NCBI GenBank assembly: GCA_944389985.1
Contig: CALXON010000108.1
Span: 1 to 11,292 of the forward strand
Direction of reading: 5' to 3'
DNA length: 11,292 bases
From: an uncultured Spirochaetaceae bacterium
Lineage (GTDB): Bacteria > Spirochaetota > Spirochaetia > Sphaerochaetales > Sphaerochaetaceae
Shown here: positions 1 through 6,919 of the stretch, in pieces
How the letters are laid out: every line of letters starts with the position of its first letter
How positions within the stretch are numbered: the stretch's first letter is position 1
The notes under the pieces: generated by a model
What the model saw: only the letters and a program-made list of their open reading frames with translations
What the model was told of the DNA's origin: nothing
The model's database searches: none
Position numbers and translations under genes: made by a program

Positions 1-27
1 ACAGGACATAAAGAGGCTGATCTGAAC

Positions 28-62
28 TTAACACTGCTTTCCGGAATCTGTATCATCGTACC
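28..62 (+). promoter_or_regulatory. avtA promoter, probably leaderless
   Basis: TTAACA at 28-33 (5 of 6 matches to TTGACA), a 17-nt spacer, then TATCAT at 51-56. The ATG follows after only 6 nt, and no Shine-Dalgarno-like sequence lies in the last 20 nt. A sigma-70-type start site about 7 nt after the -10 would fall on or next to the A of the ATG, giving a leaderless mRNA. The boxes are seen in the sequence; the leaderless conclusion is inference. Confidence 0.6.
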
Positions 63-1334
63 ATGGTGTTTACAGATTTCGGCAATAAGCTCTCACAGCA
101 TTCAGGCATCCTTCAGCTGATGGATGACATAGCGAAACCCCTTCCTTCAGATGTGACTCCACATCCGCTTGGAGGGGGTAATCCAGCACGCGTGCCTGAG
201 GTGGAGAGGGCATACAGGCGTGAGCTCGAGCACCTCCTTTCGGACGGAGAGCGTTTTGAGGACATGATAGCCCATTATGACTCTCCTCAAGGCAGGGTGA
301 GTTTCCTTGAATCCGCGGCGGCATTCTTCAGAGAGCGCTACGGATGGCCGGTGACGATGGAGAACATCGCACTGACCAATGGCAGCCAGAGCTCGATGTT
401 CTATCTTTTCAACCTCTTTGCGGGAAAGGCTGGAAATGAGAAGCGCACACTGCTCTTTCCGCTCATGCCGGAATACATAGGATATGCCGATCAGGGGATC
501 GAGGAGGGGACATTCGTCAGCATACCATCCCTCGTCGAGTACTATGATGACAGGACATTCAAATACAGGATGGACATAAAGGCTGTCGGAAGCTATCTGG
601 AAGAGCATCCTGAAGTCGGCGCCATATGTGTGTCACGCCCGACGAACCCCAGCGGAAACGTCCTGACAGATGACGAGATCCACGCTCTTTCCGACCTTGC
701 GCACAAGCATTCGATCCCCCTCATTGTGGATAATGCCTACGGTCTTCCGTTCCCTGATATAGTCTTCACAGATGACGCAGAGCCTATCTGGAATGAGGAC
801 ATCGTTCTCTCAATGAGCCTCTCGAAGATAGGACTGCCGTCGATAAGGACTGGAATAGTCATAGCACGCAAGGAGATCATAAGCGCGGTCGGCAACATAA
901 ACGCCATCGCAGCTCTTGCGACAGGTTCTTTCGGGCCTGTACTCGCTGAGAACCTTCTCACCTCTGGAGAACTGACCAAGCTCGCGGCAGATGTTGTCCG
1001 TCCGTTCTATGAGAACAAGATGCAGAAGGCTGTATCATGGATAAGGAAGTACTTTGACGGAACTGAGTACTTCATCCACAGACCTGAGGGATCTATATTC
1101 CTCTGGCTCTATCTTCCGTCCCTCTCGATGCCTTCTCTCGAGTTCTATTCAGTTCTGATGAAGGAGGGTGTCGTCACCGTTCCGGGAGAGTACTTCTTCT
1201 TCGGAGAGGGAACCGGGGTGAAGGACCATCCCCACTATGACAGGTGTCTGAGGATCAACTACTCCGGAGATGCCGCACTCACTGAGGACGGAATACGCAT
1301 CATAGCGGAGAAGTACAGGGAATATTCGGTGTAG
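63..1334 (+). CDS. avtA: Valine--pyruvate aminotransferase (transaminase C)
   Basis: A PLP-dependent fold-type I aminotransferase that exchanges amino groups between L-valine or L-alanine and their keto acids, acting in the cytoplasm in branched-chain amino acid and alanine metabolism. At 423 aa it is close to E. coli AvtA (about 417 aa) and collinear with it as I remember that protein. It shares the N-terminal 'FG.K...HSGI', GGGNPA (37-42), NYD/HYDSPQG-type and LTNGSQS segments, SRPTNPSGN (191-199, with N195), VDNAYG (222-227, D223 and Y226), the Schiff-base lysine K255 in SLSKIGLP, and R397 in CLRINY for the substrate carboxylate. The ATG at 63 is chosen because the first 15 residues align with the family start. 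It lies just after a TATCAT box without a Shine-Dalgarno. malQ follows after 33 nt on the same strand with its own -10 box. Confidence 0.93.
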   Translation: MVFTDFGNKLSQHSGILQLMDDIAKPLPSDVTPHPLGGGNPARVPEVERAYRRELEHLLSDGERFEDMIAHYDSPQGRVSFLESAAAFFRERYGWPVTMENIALTNGSQSSMFYLFNLFAGKAGNEKRTLLFPLMPEYIGYADQGIEEGTFVSIPSLVEYYDDRTFKYRMDIKAVGSYLEEHPEVGAICVSRPTNPSGNVLTDDEIHALSDLAHKHSIPLIVDNAYGLPFPDIVFTDDAEPIWNEDIVLSMSLSKIGLPSIRTGIVIARKEIISAVGNINAIAALATGSFGPVLAENLLTSGELTKLAADVVRPFYENKMQKAVSWIRKYFDGTEYFIHRPEGSIFLWLYLPSLSMPSLEFYSVLMKEGVVTVPGEYFFFGEGTGVKDHPHYDRCLRINYSGDAALTEDGIRIIAEKYREYSV

Positions 1335-1354
1335 CGGCGGAGACCTCTCTGTCT

Positions 1355-1367
1355 TATAATCCTGACT
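1355..1367 (+). promoter_or_regulatory. malQ -10 box, leaderless-type start
   Basis: A perfect TATAAT occupies 1355-1360 and the ATG starts at 1368, 7 nt later. There is no purine-rich ribosome-binding site and no convincing -35 box at 16-18 nt upstream (TAGCGG at 17 nt). The spacing places the transcription start at or beside the start codon. Transcription from here would add to any read-through from avtA. Confidence 0.55.
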
Positions 1368-2876
1368 ATGGACAAGACAAGAAAGACCGGAATTCTCATG
1401 CATATAACATCCCTGCCTTCGGAGTACGGGATCGGTGATTTCGGAGAGAACGCATATTCATTCGTGGATGCGCTCTCCGATAACGGAGTCAGACTCTGGC
1501 AGATACTGCCTCTCGGCCCGACAGGCTATGGTGACAGTCCATATGCTGCACGCTCTGCCTTTGCCGGCAATGAGCTCATGATCTCTCCCAGACAGCTTTA
1601 CAGGGAGGGCTTCCTTGAGATCGAGGATGTGATGAGGAAGGCAAAGCCTTCGGAACGCGTCGATTACGGGGCAGCCAGAGCCCTGAAGATGCCAATGCTG
1701 AGAAAGGCTGCCGATGCTCTTCTCTCATCATCCGGCAACGAGAAGACCAGATACGAGAAGTTCAGAAAGGAAGAAGGCTGGTGGCTTGAGGACTATGCGC
1801 TCTTCCAGACTCTCATAGATCATTTCAATGATTCCAGATGGTTCTTCCAGTGGCCTGAGGATCTCAGGAACAGGAAGCCGGAGGCACTTGAGAAGGCACG
1901 TTCGGAATACAGACATGAGATCGATGTCTATGCTGCCATGCAGTACTTCTTCAGGAAGCAGTACATGAAGCTGAAGGAGTATGCCAACGCACACTCCGTG
2001 GAGATTGTCGGTGATATCCCGATATTCGTGGCTCCTGACTCTTCAGATGCCTGGGCAGAGAGAAAACTGCTGAAAATTGACGAGAACGGACAGCAGGAGG
2101 CATCGTCAGGCGTGCCACCAGATGCTTTCAGCTCCACCGGCCAGCTTTGGGGCAACCCGCTCTACAGATGGGAGGAGCATGAGAGGACAGGCTTTGAGTG
2201 GTGGATACGCCGCTTCCGTGAGAACTTCCTCCTTTTTGATATCGTCCGTGTCGATCATTTCCGTGGCTTTGAGGCTTGCTGGGAGGTCCCTGCGGGAGAG
2301 AAGACGGCGGAGAACGGAAAGTGGGTGAAGAGTCCCGGGCAGAAGCTCTTTGACGCATTGCGCTCTGAGTTCGGAGAGAACCTTCCGATCATCGCTGAGG
2401 ATCTCGGAGTCATAACTCCGGAGGTTGAGGCTCTCAGGGACGGAAATCATTTCCCGGGAATGAAGATCCTGCAGTTCGCGTTCGGGTTCAATGACGGAAA
2501 GTGGCAGACTGACAATCCCTATCTTCCTCATAACTTCGTTCCACTCTCTGTGGCCTATACAGGAACGCATGACAACAACACGACTCTGGGATGGTACTCT
2601 GAGCTTGATGACGGCATGAAGGATTACATCAGGAGATACTTCGAATGTTCTGACAGTGAGGTTGTCTGGCGTATGATCCGCACCCTTCTTGGTTCTGTGG
2701 CCATGTATGCGATCATTCCGATGCAGGATGTGCTGTCTCTCGGAGCAGAGGCGAGGATGAATGTACCGTCCACCTGCGGTTCCTCGAACTGGTCGTGGAA
2801 GATGAGGCTGGAGGATCTCGCTTCCCCGTCACTTGGCGGTCTGAAGTACTATTCAGAGCTGTACGGAAGAGTATGA
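1368..2876 (+). CDS. malQ: 4-alpha-glucanotransferase (amylomaltase), GH77
   Basis: A cytoplasmic enzyme that transfers alpha-1,4-glucan segments between maltodextrins in maltose, starch and glycogen metabolism. The 502-aa length is typical of single-domain bacterial amylomaltases. The N-terminal 'RKTGILMHITSLPSEYGIGDFG'-type entry is intact, as are GYGDSPYAA (about 56-64) and SAFAGNE. The three GH77 catalytic carboxylates are present: nucleophile D296 in RVDHFRGF, acid/base E344 in IAEDLGV, and D402 in GTHDNNT. They lie a few residues from the Thermus aquaticus positions D293, E340 and D395. The ATG at 1368 directly precedes the conserved N-terminus and follows a TATAAT box. The stop overlaps the rsmE start (ATGA), so the two are translationally coupled. 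No other maltose genes are adjacent, so the grouping with avtA, rsmE and thyX looks housekeeping rather than pathway-based. Confidence 0.95.
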   Translation: MDKTRKTGILMHITSLPSEYGIGDFGENAYSFVDALSDNGVRLWQILPLGPTGYGDSPYAARSAFAGNELMISPRQLYREGFLEIEDVMRKAKPSERVDYGAARALKMPMLRKAADALLSSSGNEKTRYEKFRKEEGWWLEDYALFQTLIDHFNDSRWFFQWPEDLRNRKPEALEKARSEYRHEIDVYAAMQYFFRKQYMKLKEYANAHSVEIVGDIPIFVAPDSSDAWAERKLLKIDENGQQEASSGVPPDAFSSTGQLWGNPLYRWEEHERTGFEWWIRRFRENFLLFDIVRVDHFRGFEACWEVPAGEKTAENGKWVKSPGQKLFDALRSEFGENLPIIAEDLGVITPEVEALRDGNHFPGMKILQFAFGFNDGKWQTDNPYLPHNFVPLSVAYTGTHDNNTTLGWYSELDDGMKDYIRRYFECSDSEVVWRMIRTLLGSVAMYAIIPMQDVLSLGAEARMNVPSTCGSSNWSWKMRLEDLASPSLGGLKYYSELYGRV

Positions 2877-3580
2877 ACATAGTCCTTCTTGAAGATGGTG
2901 AGTCTTTCATCCCGTCTTCCGATGAGAGAGCGGAACACATAAGGAAGATCCTGCATATGAAAGCCGGAGACAGCTTCAGGGCAGGAATCATCAACGGAGC
3001 AATGGGGTCAGCCTCGATACTCTCTGATGACGCAGATGGTATCCGTATCGCCTTCACTGCGGAAGCTGACGGATCATCTATGTATCCTCTTACGCTCATC
3101 ATCGCCCAGGTCAGGCCCATATGCATGAAGAGAATACTCAGGGATGCCGCATCAATAGGAGTGTCGAAGGTCATACTTCCAGTCTCTGATCTCGGAGAGA
3201 AGAGCTATCTCTCTGCGTCCCTCTACAAGGACAGGGAGTATGAGAAGCTTCTTCTGGACGGTGCGATGCAGGCAGGTTTCACCGGTGTTCCGGAGGCTCG
3301 GATCACCAGAAACGCAGAGGAGGCTGTCTCAGCGCAGGATTCAGATATCCTCATCCTGCTTGATAACGCCATCGGAGCTGTGGCATTATCCTCGATGGAG
3401 CTTGAAAGGCGGAGCGTGACGCTTGCGATAGGCCCTGAGAGGGGCTGGTCCGAGAGGGAGAGAAAGCTCTTCATGGATTCCGGATTCGTTCCGGCTCTGA
3501 TCGGTGATAGAATACTCAGAACGGAGACGGCTGTTCCTGCCGCATCTGTTCTCGCGCTTTCCCGTATGGGATACATTTAG
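2873..3580 (+). CDS. rsmE: 16S rRNA (uracil1498-N3)-methyltransferase
   Basis: A SAM-dependent SPOUT-class methyltransferase that modifies U1498 of 16S rRNA. The 235-aa length fits the family. The N-terminal PUA-like part has 'EHIRKILHMKAGD' (21-33), matching the family's H-x-x-x-VLR-x-x-x-GD. The C-terminal trefoil-knot motifs are IGPERGWSERE (186-196; most relatives have GPEGG) and GDRILRTETA (211-220). The ATG at 2873 is preferred to an in-frame upstream ATG at 2795. It matches the family N-terminus, whereas the upstream start would run 78 nt inside malQ. The gene starts inside the malQ stop (ATGA overlap) with a weak GGAAGA upstream, so coupling is likely. Its stop TAG abuts the thyX Shine-Dalgarno. 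Confidence 0.92.
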   Translation: MNIVLLEDGESFIPSSDERAEHIRKILHMKAGDSFRAGIINGAMGSASILSDDADGIRIAFTAEADGSSMYPLTLIIAQVRPICMKRILRDAASIGVSKVILPVSDLGEKSYLSASLYKDREYEKLLLDGAMQAGFTGVPEARITRNAEEAVSAQDSDILILLDNAIGAVALSSMELERRSVTLAIGPERGWSERERKLFMDSGFVPALIGDRILRTETAVPAASVLALSRMGYI

Positions 3581-3588
3581 GAGGCTGT

Positions 3589-4407
3589 ATGCATTGCATA
3601 GTCAAGGAAGCTGAGGAAATACTGGATAAGGAGTATCCGGTACTCGATCATGGATTTGTCCGTCTCGTGGACTACCTCGGATCTGATCAGAGAATCGTCC
3701 AGTCTGCCCGTGTGAGCTATGGAGAGGGAACAAAGACCTACAGGCAGGACAAGGGCCTGATAAACTACCTTCTCCGCAATGACCATACCTCTCCATTTGA
3801 GCAGGTGGTGTTCACATTCCATGTGAAGATGCCTATTTTCGTCGCACGTCAGTGGGTGAGACACCGCACGGCGAGAATGAATGAGATCTCAGGACGGTAC
3901 TCAGTGATGAAGGATGAATGCTACATCCCGGCTCCTGAGAACATCGCCCTTCAGAGCGAGGACAACAAGCAGGGAAGGAAGAGTGAGCCTGTATCTGAAG
4001 AGGTCGCTGCAAGAGTCAGGGCTATCATGGAGGATGATGCGGAGAGGGTTTTCGCGAACTATCATGAGCTTCTTGATATGGGAATTGCTAGGGAGATATC
4101 ACGCATAGATCTTCCGCTTTCACTCTATACGGAGTTCTACTGGCAGATCGATCTTCACAACCTCTTCCATTTCCTCGCACTCCGTCTGGACGGACACGCA
4201 CAGTATGAGATAAGACAGTATGCCATCGTCATGCTCGATATAGTCAGAAAGGTCTGTCCTATAGCTGCTGAGGCATTCGAGAATCACAAGCTCAAAGGCA
4301 GAAGCTTCTCAGGTAAGGAAGTCGATGCGATCAAGGCCATGCTCCGCGGTGAGGAATGCCCGCTTGAGAAGAGGGATCGTGAGATATTCGAGGAGAAACT
4401 CAGATAA
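3589..4407 (+). CDS. thyX: Flavin-dependent thymidylate synthase
   Basis: Makes dTMP from dUMP using methylene-tetrahydrofolate, FAD and NAD(P)H; an alternative to ThyA. The signature RHR-x7-S is present as R91-H92-R93 ... S101 (RHRTARMNEIS), preceded by FVARQW. The dUMP-binding C-terminal motif RLDGHAQYEIR (199-209) is also intact. The 272-aa length is slightly above many ThyX proteins, with a hydrophilic insert-like stretch at about 122-140. AGGAGG at 3579-3584, partly inside the rsmE stop, lies 4 nt before the ATG at 3589, so translation follows rsmE closely. The 3' end overlaps the convergent hydrolase by 8 bp and no rho-independent terminator is visible there. Confidence 0.96.
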   Translation: MHCIVKEAEEILDKEYPVLDHGFVRLVDYLGSDQRIVQSARVSYGEGTKTYRQDKGLINYLLRNDHTSPFEQVVFTFHVKMPIFVARQWVRHRTARMNEISGRYSVMKDECYIPAPENIALQSEDNKQGRKSEPVSEEVAARVRAIMEDDAERVFANYHELLDMGIAREISRIDLPLSLYTEFYWQIDLHNLFHFLALRLDGHAQYEIRQYAIVMLDIVRKVCPIAAEAFENHKLKGRSFSGKEVDAIKAMLRGEECPLEKRDREIFEEKLR

Positions 4408-5056
4408 GGAAATCCTTTATTATCTCTGCAATCTTGTCTGAATCGGCAACATAGGAGGCATGTCCCTCTCCTTCAAGGATCATGAGACTGCTTTCTTTTA
4501 TCGATGAATGGAGGAACTCTGTGTCCTCCTTTTTTATCATGTCCTTGCTGCCTGCTGTGAGCAGTACCGGTACCGTGATCTTCTCCAGATCCTCCCTTGT
4601 CATCTGGGGTTCTCTGAGCATGAGACCGATCTTGGGATCATGATAGAAATGGGAGAGCTTCCTGTATCCGAATCTGTAAAGTGCCTTCAGACCCTTCGGG
4701 CTGGAGTTGGCTCCACTCGCGATGATCGCGGAGACAGCATCAGGATGCGTGTATCCGAGCATGAGTGCCGTTATGCCACCATCGGAGAATCCGTATACAG
4801 CAGGTTTCTCAATACCATTATCCTTGATGAACGCATACACATCCTCAGCCATGTCACTGTAGTGATACTCATGTACAGGAGAGCTCTTTCCATGACCTCT
4901 GGTATCGATGGCATAGACCGTGAAATGCTCCTTGAGCTTATCGATGGCTTTTGAGAATATTGTGATGTCCTCACCGTTGCCGTGAAGCATGATCAGGGGA
5001 TATCCATTGCCAAATATTTCATAATGAAGAGCTATTTTATCGTGAATGAAGTACAT
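4400..5056 (-). CDS. Alpha/beta-fold hydrolase, substrate unknown
   Basis: A 218-aa serine hydrolase of the alpha/beta-hydrolase superfamily. It has the oxyanion-hole region HGNGED (25-30), the 'AIDTRGHGKS' strand (49-58), the nucleophile elbow G-F-S-D-G (89-93, S91), a probable acid D172 after GSK, and the catalytic H199 in GEGHASY. The cap region between S91 and D172 is short. There is no signal peptide, so it is probably cytoplasmic; the substrate cannot be told. The frame extends upstream to an ATG at 5164, but I start at 5056. The conserved fold begins right there (YFIHDKIALHYEIFG), and TATAAT lies 6 nt upstream of this ATG. Upstream extension would place the promoter inside the gene. 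It is convergent with thyX, with an 8-bp overlap, and divergent from the TRAP operon. Confidence 0.85.
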   Translation of the reverse strand: MYFIHDKIALHYEIFGNGYPLIMLHGNGEDITIFSKAIDKLKEHFTVYAIDTRGHGKSSPVHEYHYSDMAEDVYAFIKDNGIEKPAVYGFSDGGITALMLGYTHPDAVSAIIASGANSSPKGLKALYRFGYRKLSHFYHDPKIGLMLREPQMTREDLEKITVPVLLTAGSKDMIKKEDTEFLHSSIKESSLMILEGEGHASYVADSDKIAEIIKDFLI

Positions 5057-5068
5057 GTTCTGATTATA
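5057..5068 (-). promoter_or_regulatory. Hydrolase -10 box, leaderless-type start
   Basis: On the - strand a perfect TATAAT (+ strand 5063-5068) is followed by 6 nt (CAGAAC) and the ATG ending at 5056. The 30 nt upstream hold no AGGAGG-like site and no strong -35 (GTCTCA at 17 nt). This is the same arrangement as at malQ, avtA and the asparaginase, and it supports the shorter start for this gene. Confidence 0.55.
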
Positions 5069-5180
5069 CAACAAGGCGGCTTTCATGAGACAGAGATGCC
5101 AGAACCTAGAAATATATATTCCCGTAGCAAGATATCCAGGCTTCAGATATTTTTCAAAAGCCAATTATGGCAAGCACTAT

Positions 5181-5220
5181 TGAGAATTTTCTCACAATCC
5201 AGAAATGAAACAATGTTTCA
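5181..5220. promoter_or_regulatory. Two palindromes, candidate operators
   Basis: Upstream of the TRAP operon there is TGAGAA-TT-TTCTCA at 5181-5194. A longer perfect odd palindrome, TGAAACA-A-TGTTTCA, lies at 5206-5220; both start with TGA and end with TCA. The second recalls the TGAAAC/GTTTCA core of the enterobacterial KdgR box, which controls pectin catabolism (from memory). The regulator next to this operon is GntR/FCD, however, not IclR, so binding by that protein is only a guess. They lie upstream of the candidate -35 at 5241, a position that could suit an activator or a distal operator. Confidence 0.45.
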
Positions 5221-5240
5221 AAAATATTATTAAACCGCTT

Positions 5241-5268
5241 TTGATTGCTATTTAAATATATTTATACG
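5241..5268 (+). promoter_or_regulatory. Candidate promoter of the TRAP/PL22 operon
   Basis: TTGATT (5241-5246), a 16-nt spacer and TATACG (5263-5268) sit in a strongly AT-rich stretch, about 80 nt before the dctP start. Several other AT-rich hexamers nearby, such as TATAAA at 5282, could serve instead. The perfect AT palindrome ATAAAAATTTTTAT at 5283-5296 would lie near the start of the leader. The exact promoter is uncertain; that one lies in this 5165-5354 region is likely because the operon begins here. Confidence 0.35.
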
Positions 5269-5354
5269 GAATAATATTTATTATAAAAATTTTTATTGCA
5301 GTAATTCTAAACCGGTGATATTCTGGCCGTGTAGTGCTAAAGGAGGCTGGAATA

Positions 5355-6353
5355 ATGAATTTCAAGAAATTTCTGGCGATAATATGCATGGCGCTCTGCA
5401 TGACTATGGTCTTTGCAGGCGGATCTTCGGAATCATCAGCAGAATATACACTGATGTTTGCACATTCCCTTACGGAGAACGATCCTTGGCATCAGGCTGC
5501 TCTGAACTGGGCTCAGGCTGTAGAGGAGCGTACGAATGGTGCTGTTCATATTGATGTTTATCCCAATTCACAGCTTGGATCTGAAGAAGATGTTATCGAG
5601 CAGATGAGAGCTGGTGCTAATCTTGGATACAACACAGACTCTGCTCGTCTTGGCAATTATGTACCTGAGATCTCTGTTTTCAACGGACCGTATATGCTTA
5701 GCAGTGAGGAAGAGGTCCGCAAGGCATCCGAGCTGGATTGTGTCAAGGAATGGGAGCAGGAACTCGCTGATGAATATGGCATAAAGGTTCTTTCATTTGC
5801 ATATATTCAGGGACCAAGGAATATCATAAGCAATAAGGCAGTCTATAAGCCATCCGACCTTTCTGGAATGAGAATCAGAACAGCCGGTGCTCCTATCTGG
5901 CAGGAGTCAGTAAGAGCTATCGGTGCAACACCTGTTTCACTTTCAAGAAGCGAGATCTATTCCGCAGGACAGACAAAGGCCATTGAAGGTCTTGAGGATG
6001 TATATACAGCATATACAAATGCTCAGCTTGATGAGGTCTTTAAGGTTGTTTCTGAGACTGGTCACATCTATCTTGTGAATTTCATCGTATGTTCTGCAGA
6101 TTGGTTCAATACTCTTCCAGAAGAGTATCAGCAGATTCTTGTCGAAGAAGCTGATAATGCTGGATATGCAATGTCCAAGGAGATCGAGAAGCAGGCGGCT
6201 GAGATCAGAGAGCAGCTTATCGCAGAGGGAATCACCATCGTTCCTGCCTCTGAGATTGATCTTGCGGCTTTCCAGGAGGCTGGTGAGCAGGCATATGTCA
6301 CCCTCGGTATCGAGGATGCAAAGAACCTTGTTTACGAAGGTCTTGGTAAATAA
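5355..6353 (+). CDS. dctP: TRAP transporter substrate-binding protein, DctP family
   Basis: The periplasmic binding protein of a TRAP transporter. It captures a carboxylate-bearing solute and hands it to DctQM; here the neighbours suggest a uronate or short oligogalacturonide. Residues 1-21 form a signal peptide (MNFKK, hydrophobic core, VFA). Cleavage is expected at A21 before GGSSESS, a Sphaerochaeta/Treponema-like mature start. The cysteines in the core do not form a lipobox, so a lipoprotein is unlikely. The DctP motif 'LSGMRIRTAGAP...GATPVSLSRSEIYSAGQT..IEG' is clear, with R175 as the conserved carboxylate-binding arginine. The 332-aa length is usual. The ATG at 5355 follows AGGAGG (5341-5346) by 8 nt; a GTG at 5334 in frame lies before that site and is rejected. 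A stem-loop terminator/attenuator follows. Confidence 0.93.
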   Translation: MNFKKFLAIICMALCMTMVFAGGSSESSAEYTLMFAHSLTENDPWHQAALNWAQAVEERTNGAVHIDVYPNSQLGSEEDVIEQMRAGANLGYNTDSARLGNYVPEISVFNGPYMLSSEEEVRKASELDCVKEWEQELADEYGIKVLSFAYIQGPRNIISNKAVYKPSDLSGMRIRTAGAPIWQESVRAIGATPVSLSRSEIYSAGQTKAIEGLEDVYTAYTNAQLDEVFKVVSETGHIYLVNFIVCSADWFNTLPEEYQQILVEEADNAGYAMSKEIEKQAAEIREQLIAEGITIVPASEIDLAAFQEAGEQAYVTLGIEDAKNLVYEGLGK

Positions 6354-6368
6354 TCAATAGTCAATTCC

Positions 6369-6405
6369 GGGGTGCCTTTTCCCCTTTTTGGGCACCCCTT
6401 CTTTC
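6369..6405 (+). terminator. Stem-loop with T-rich tail between dctP and dctQ
   Basis: GGGGTGCC (6369-6376) pairs perfectly with GGCACCCC (6391-6398) around a 14-nt loop and is followed by TTCTTTC (6399-6405). It starts 15 nt after the dctP stop and ends just before the dctQ ribosome-binding site. As the tail is imperfect, partial termination or 3'-end protection of the dctP message is more likely than a full stop. Either would give more binding protein than membrane subunits. Confidence 0.75.
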
Positions 6406-6418
6406 AAAGGAAAAGCAT

Positions 6419-6910
6419 ATGCTTAATAAAATCATTGCGAAGATCCACGTCGTGGAGATGTGGGTATCAATGTTTGGGCTTGTAGTCCTTACAGTATGTA
6501 TTTTCATTGGAGCAGTTGGCAGGTGTATAGGCCATCCACAGGCCTGGTCGACAGATGTCGGAATGATGATGCTTGCCTGGTCCACGTTTCTTGGAGGCGA
6601 TGTAGCTTTCAGGAATGGCAGGTTTGCCAACCTCAATCTTCTTCTCAAGAAATTTCCCCTGAAGATGCAGAAGGTAATCATCCTTCTCAGTTATCTAGCG
6701 ATGCTGGTTTTCCTTCTTCTGATGATATATCAGGGATTCATCCTTTCATGGACAACAAGATTCCGTTCTTTCAATGGAGTTCCCCAGCTTAGCTATACAT
6801 GGGTAACACTTTCACTCCCTGTGAGCTGTTGCTTTATGATCTTCTCTCTTATCAGCCGGTTCCTGAAACTTTGGAAATCTACTGATAAAGAAGAACTTTC
6901 AAATATGTAG
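6419..6910 (+). CDS. dctQ: TRAP transporter small membrane subunit, DctQ family
   Basis: The small integral membrane partner of DctM, needed for TRAP transport. At 163 aa it shows four predicted membrane segments (about 13-35, 46-63, 84-106, 126-147), as in the family. The family pattern W-x-x-FLGG-x-x-AFRNGRF (about 54-69) lies at the end of segment 2, and segment 4 has the usual S/TWV-x-LSLPV start. AAAGGA at 6406-6411 precedes the ATG by 7 nt. The stop codon TAG is part of the dctM Shine-Dalgarno (TAGGAG), so the two are coupled. DctQ sequences are poorly conserved, so the call rests on the topology and the position between dctP and dctM. Confidence 0.9.
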   Translation: MLNKIIAKIHVVEMWVSMFGLVVLTVCIFIGAVGRCIGHPQAWSTDVGMMMLAWSTFLGGDVAFRNGRFANLNLLLKKFPLKMQKVIILLSYLAMLVFLLLMIYQGFILSWTTRFRSFNGVPQLSYTWVTLSLPVSCCFMIFSLISRFLKLWKSTDKEELSNM

Positions 6911-6919
6911 GAGAATGAT

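Noticed and set aside
2106..2570. 154-codon open frame on the - strand inside malQ, and similar antisense frames in dctM (7657-8073) and the PL22-like gene (8279-8719)
   Set aside because: They lie wholly antisense to genes with intact catalytic motifs, have unlikely protein composition and no ribosome-binding or promoter signal; they are codon-bias shadows.
2795..2872. In-frame ATG at 2795 as rsmE start
   Set aside because: It would overlap malQ by 82 nt without a ribosome-binding site. The ATG at 2873 gives the family N-terminus and an ATGA overlap.
4404..4420. AAGGA-AA-TCCTT hairpin at the thyX/hydrolase convergent ends as a bidirectional terminator
   Set aside because: The stem is only 5 bp and AT-rich, lies inside the hydrolase coding end and lacks a T-tract.
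5283..5296. Perfect 14-bp AT palindrome ATAAAAATTTTTAT
   Set aside because: It lies in an extremely AT-rich tract where such palindromes arise easily; not called as a separate operator.
5334..5354. GTG start at 5334 for dctP, adding 7 residues
   Set aside because: It lies upstream of a strong AGGAGG at 5341-5346 that is well spaced from the ATG at 5355, and the extension would spoil the signal peptide N-terminus.
5355..5450. Lipoprotein processing of DctP at one of the cysteines in its N-terminal hydrophobic segment
   Set aside because: The residues before each Cys (AII and MAL) do not fit a lipobox; VFA followed by GGSSESS fits signal peptidase I.
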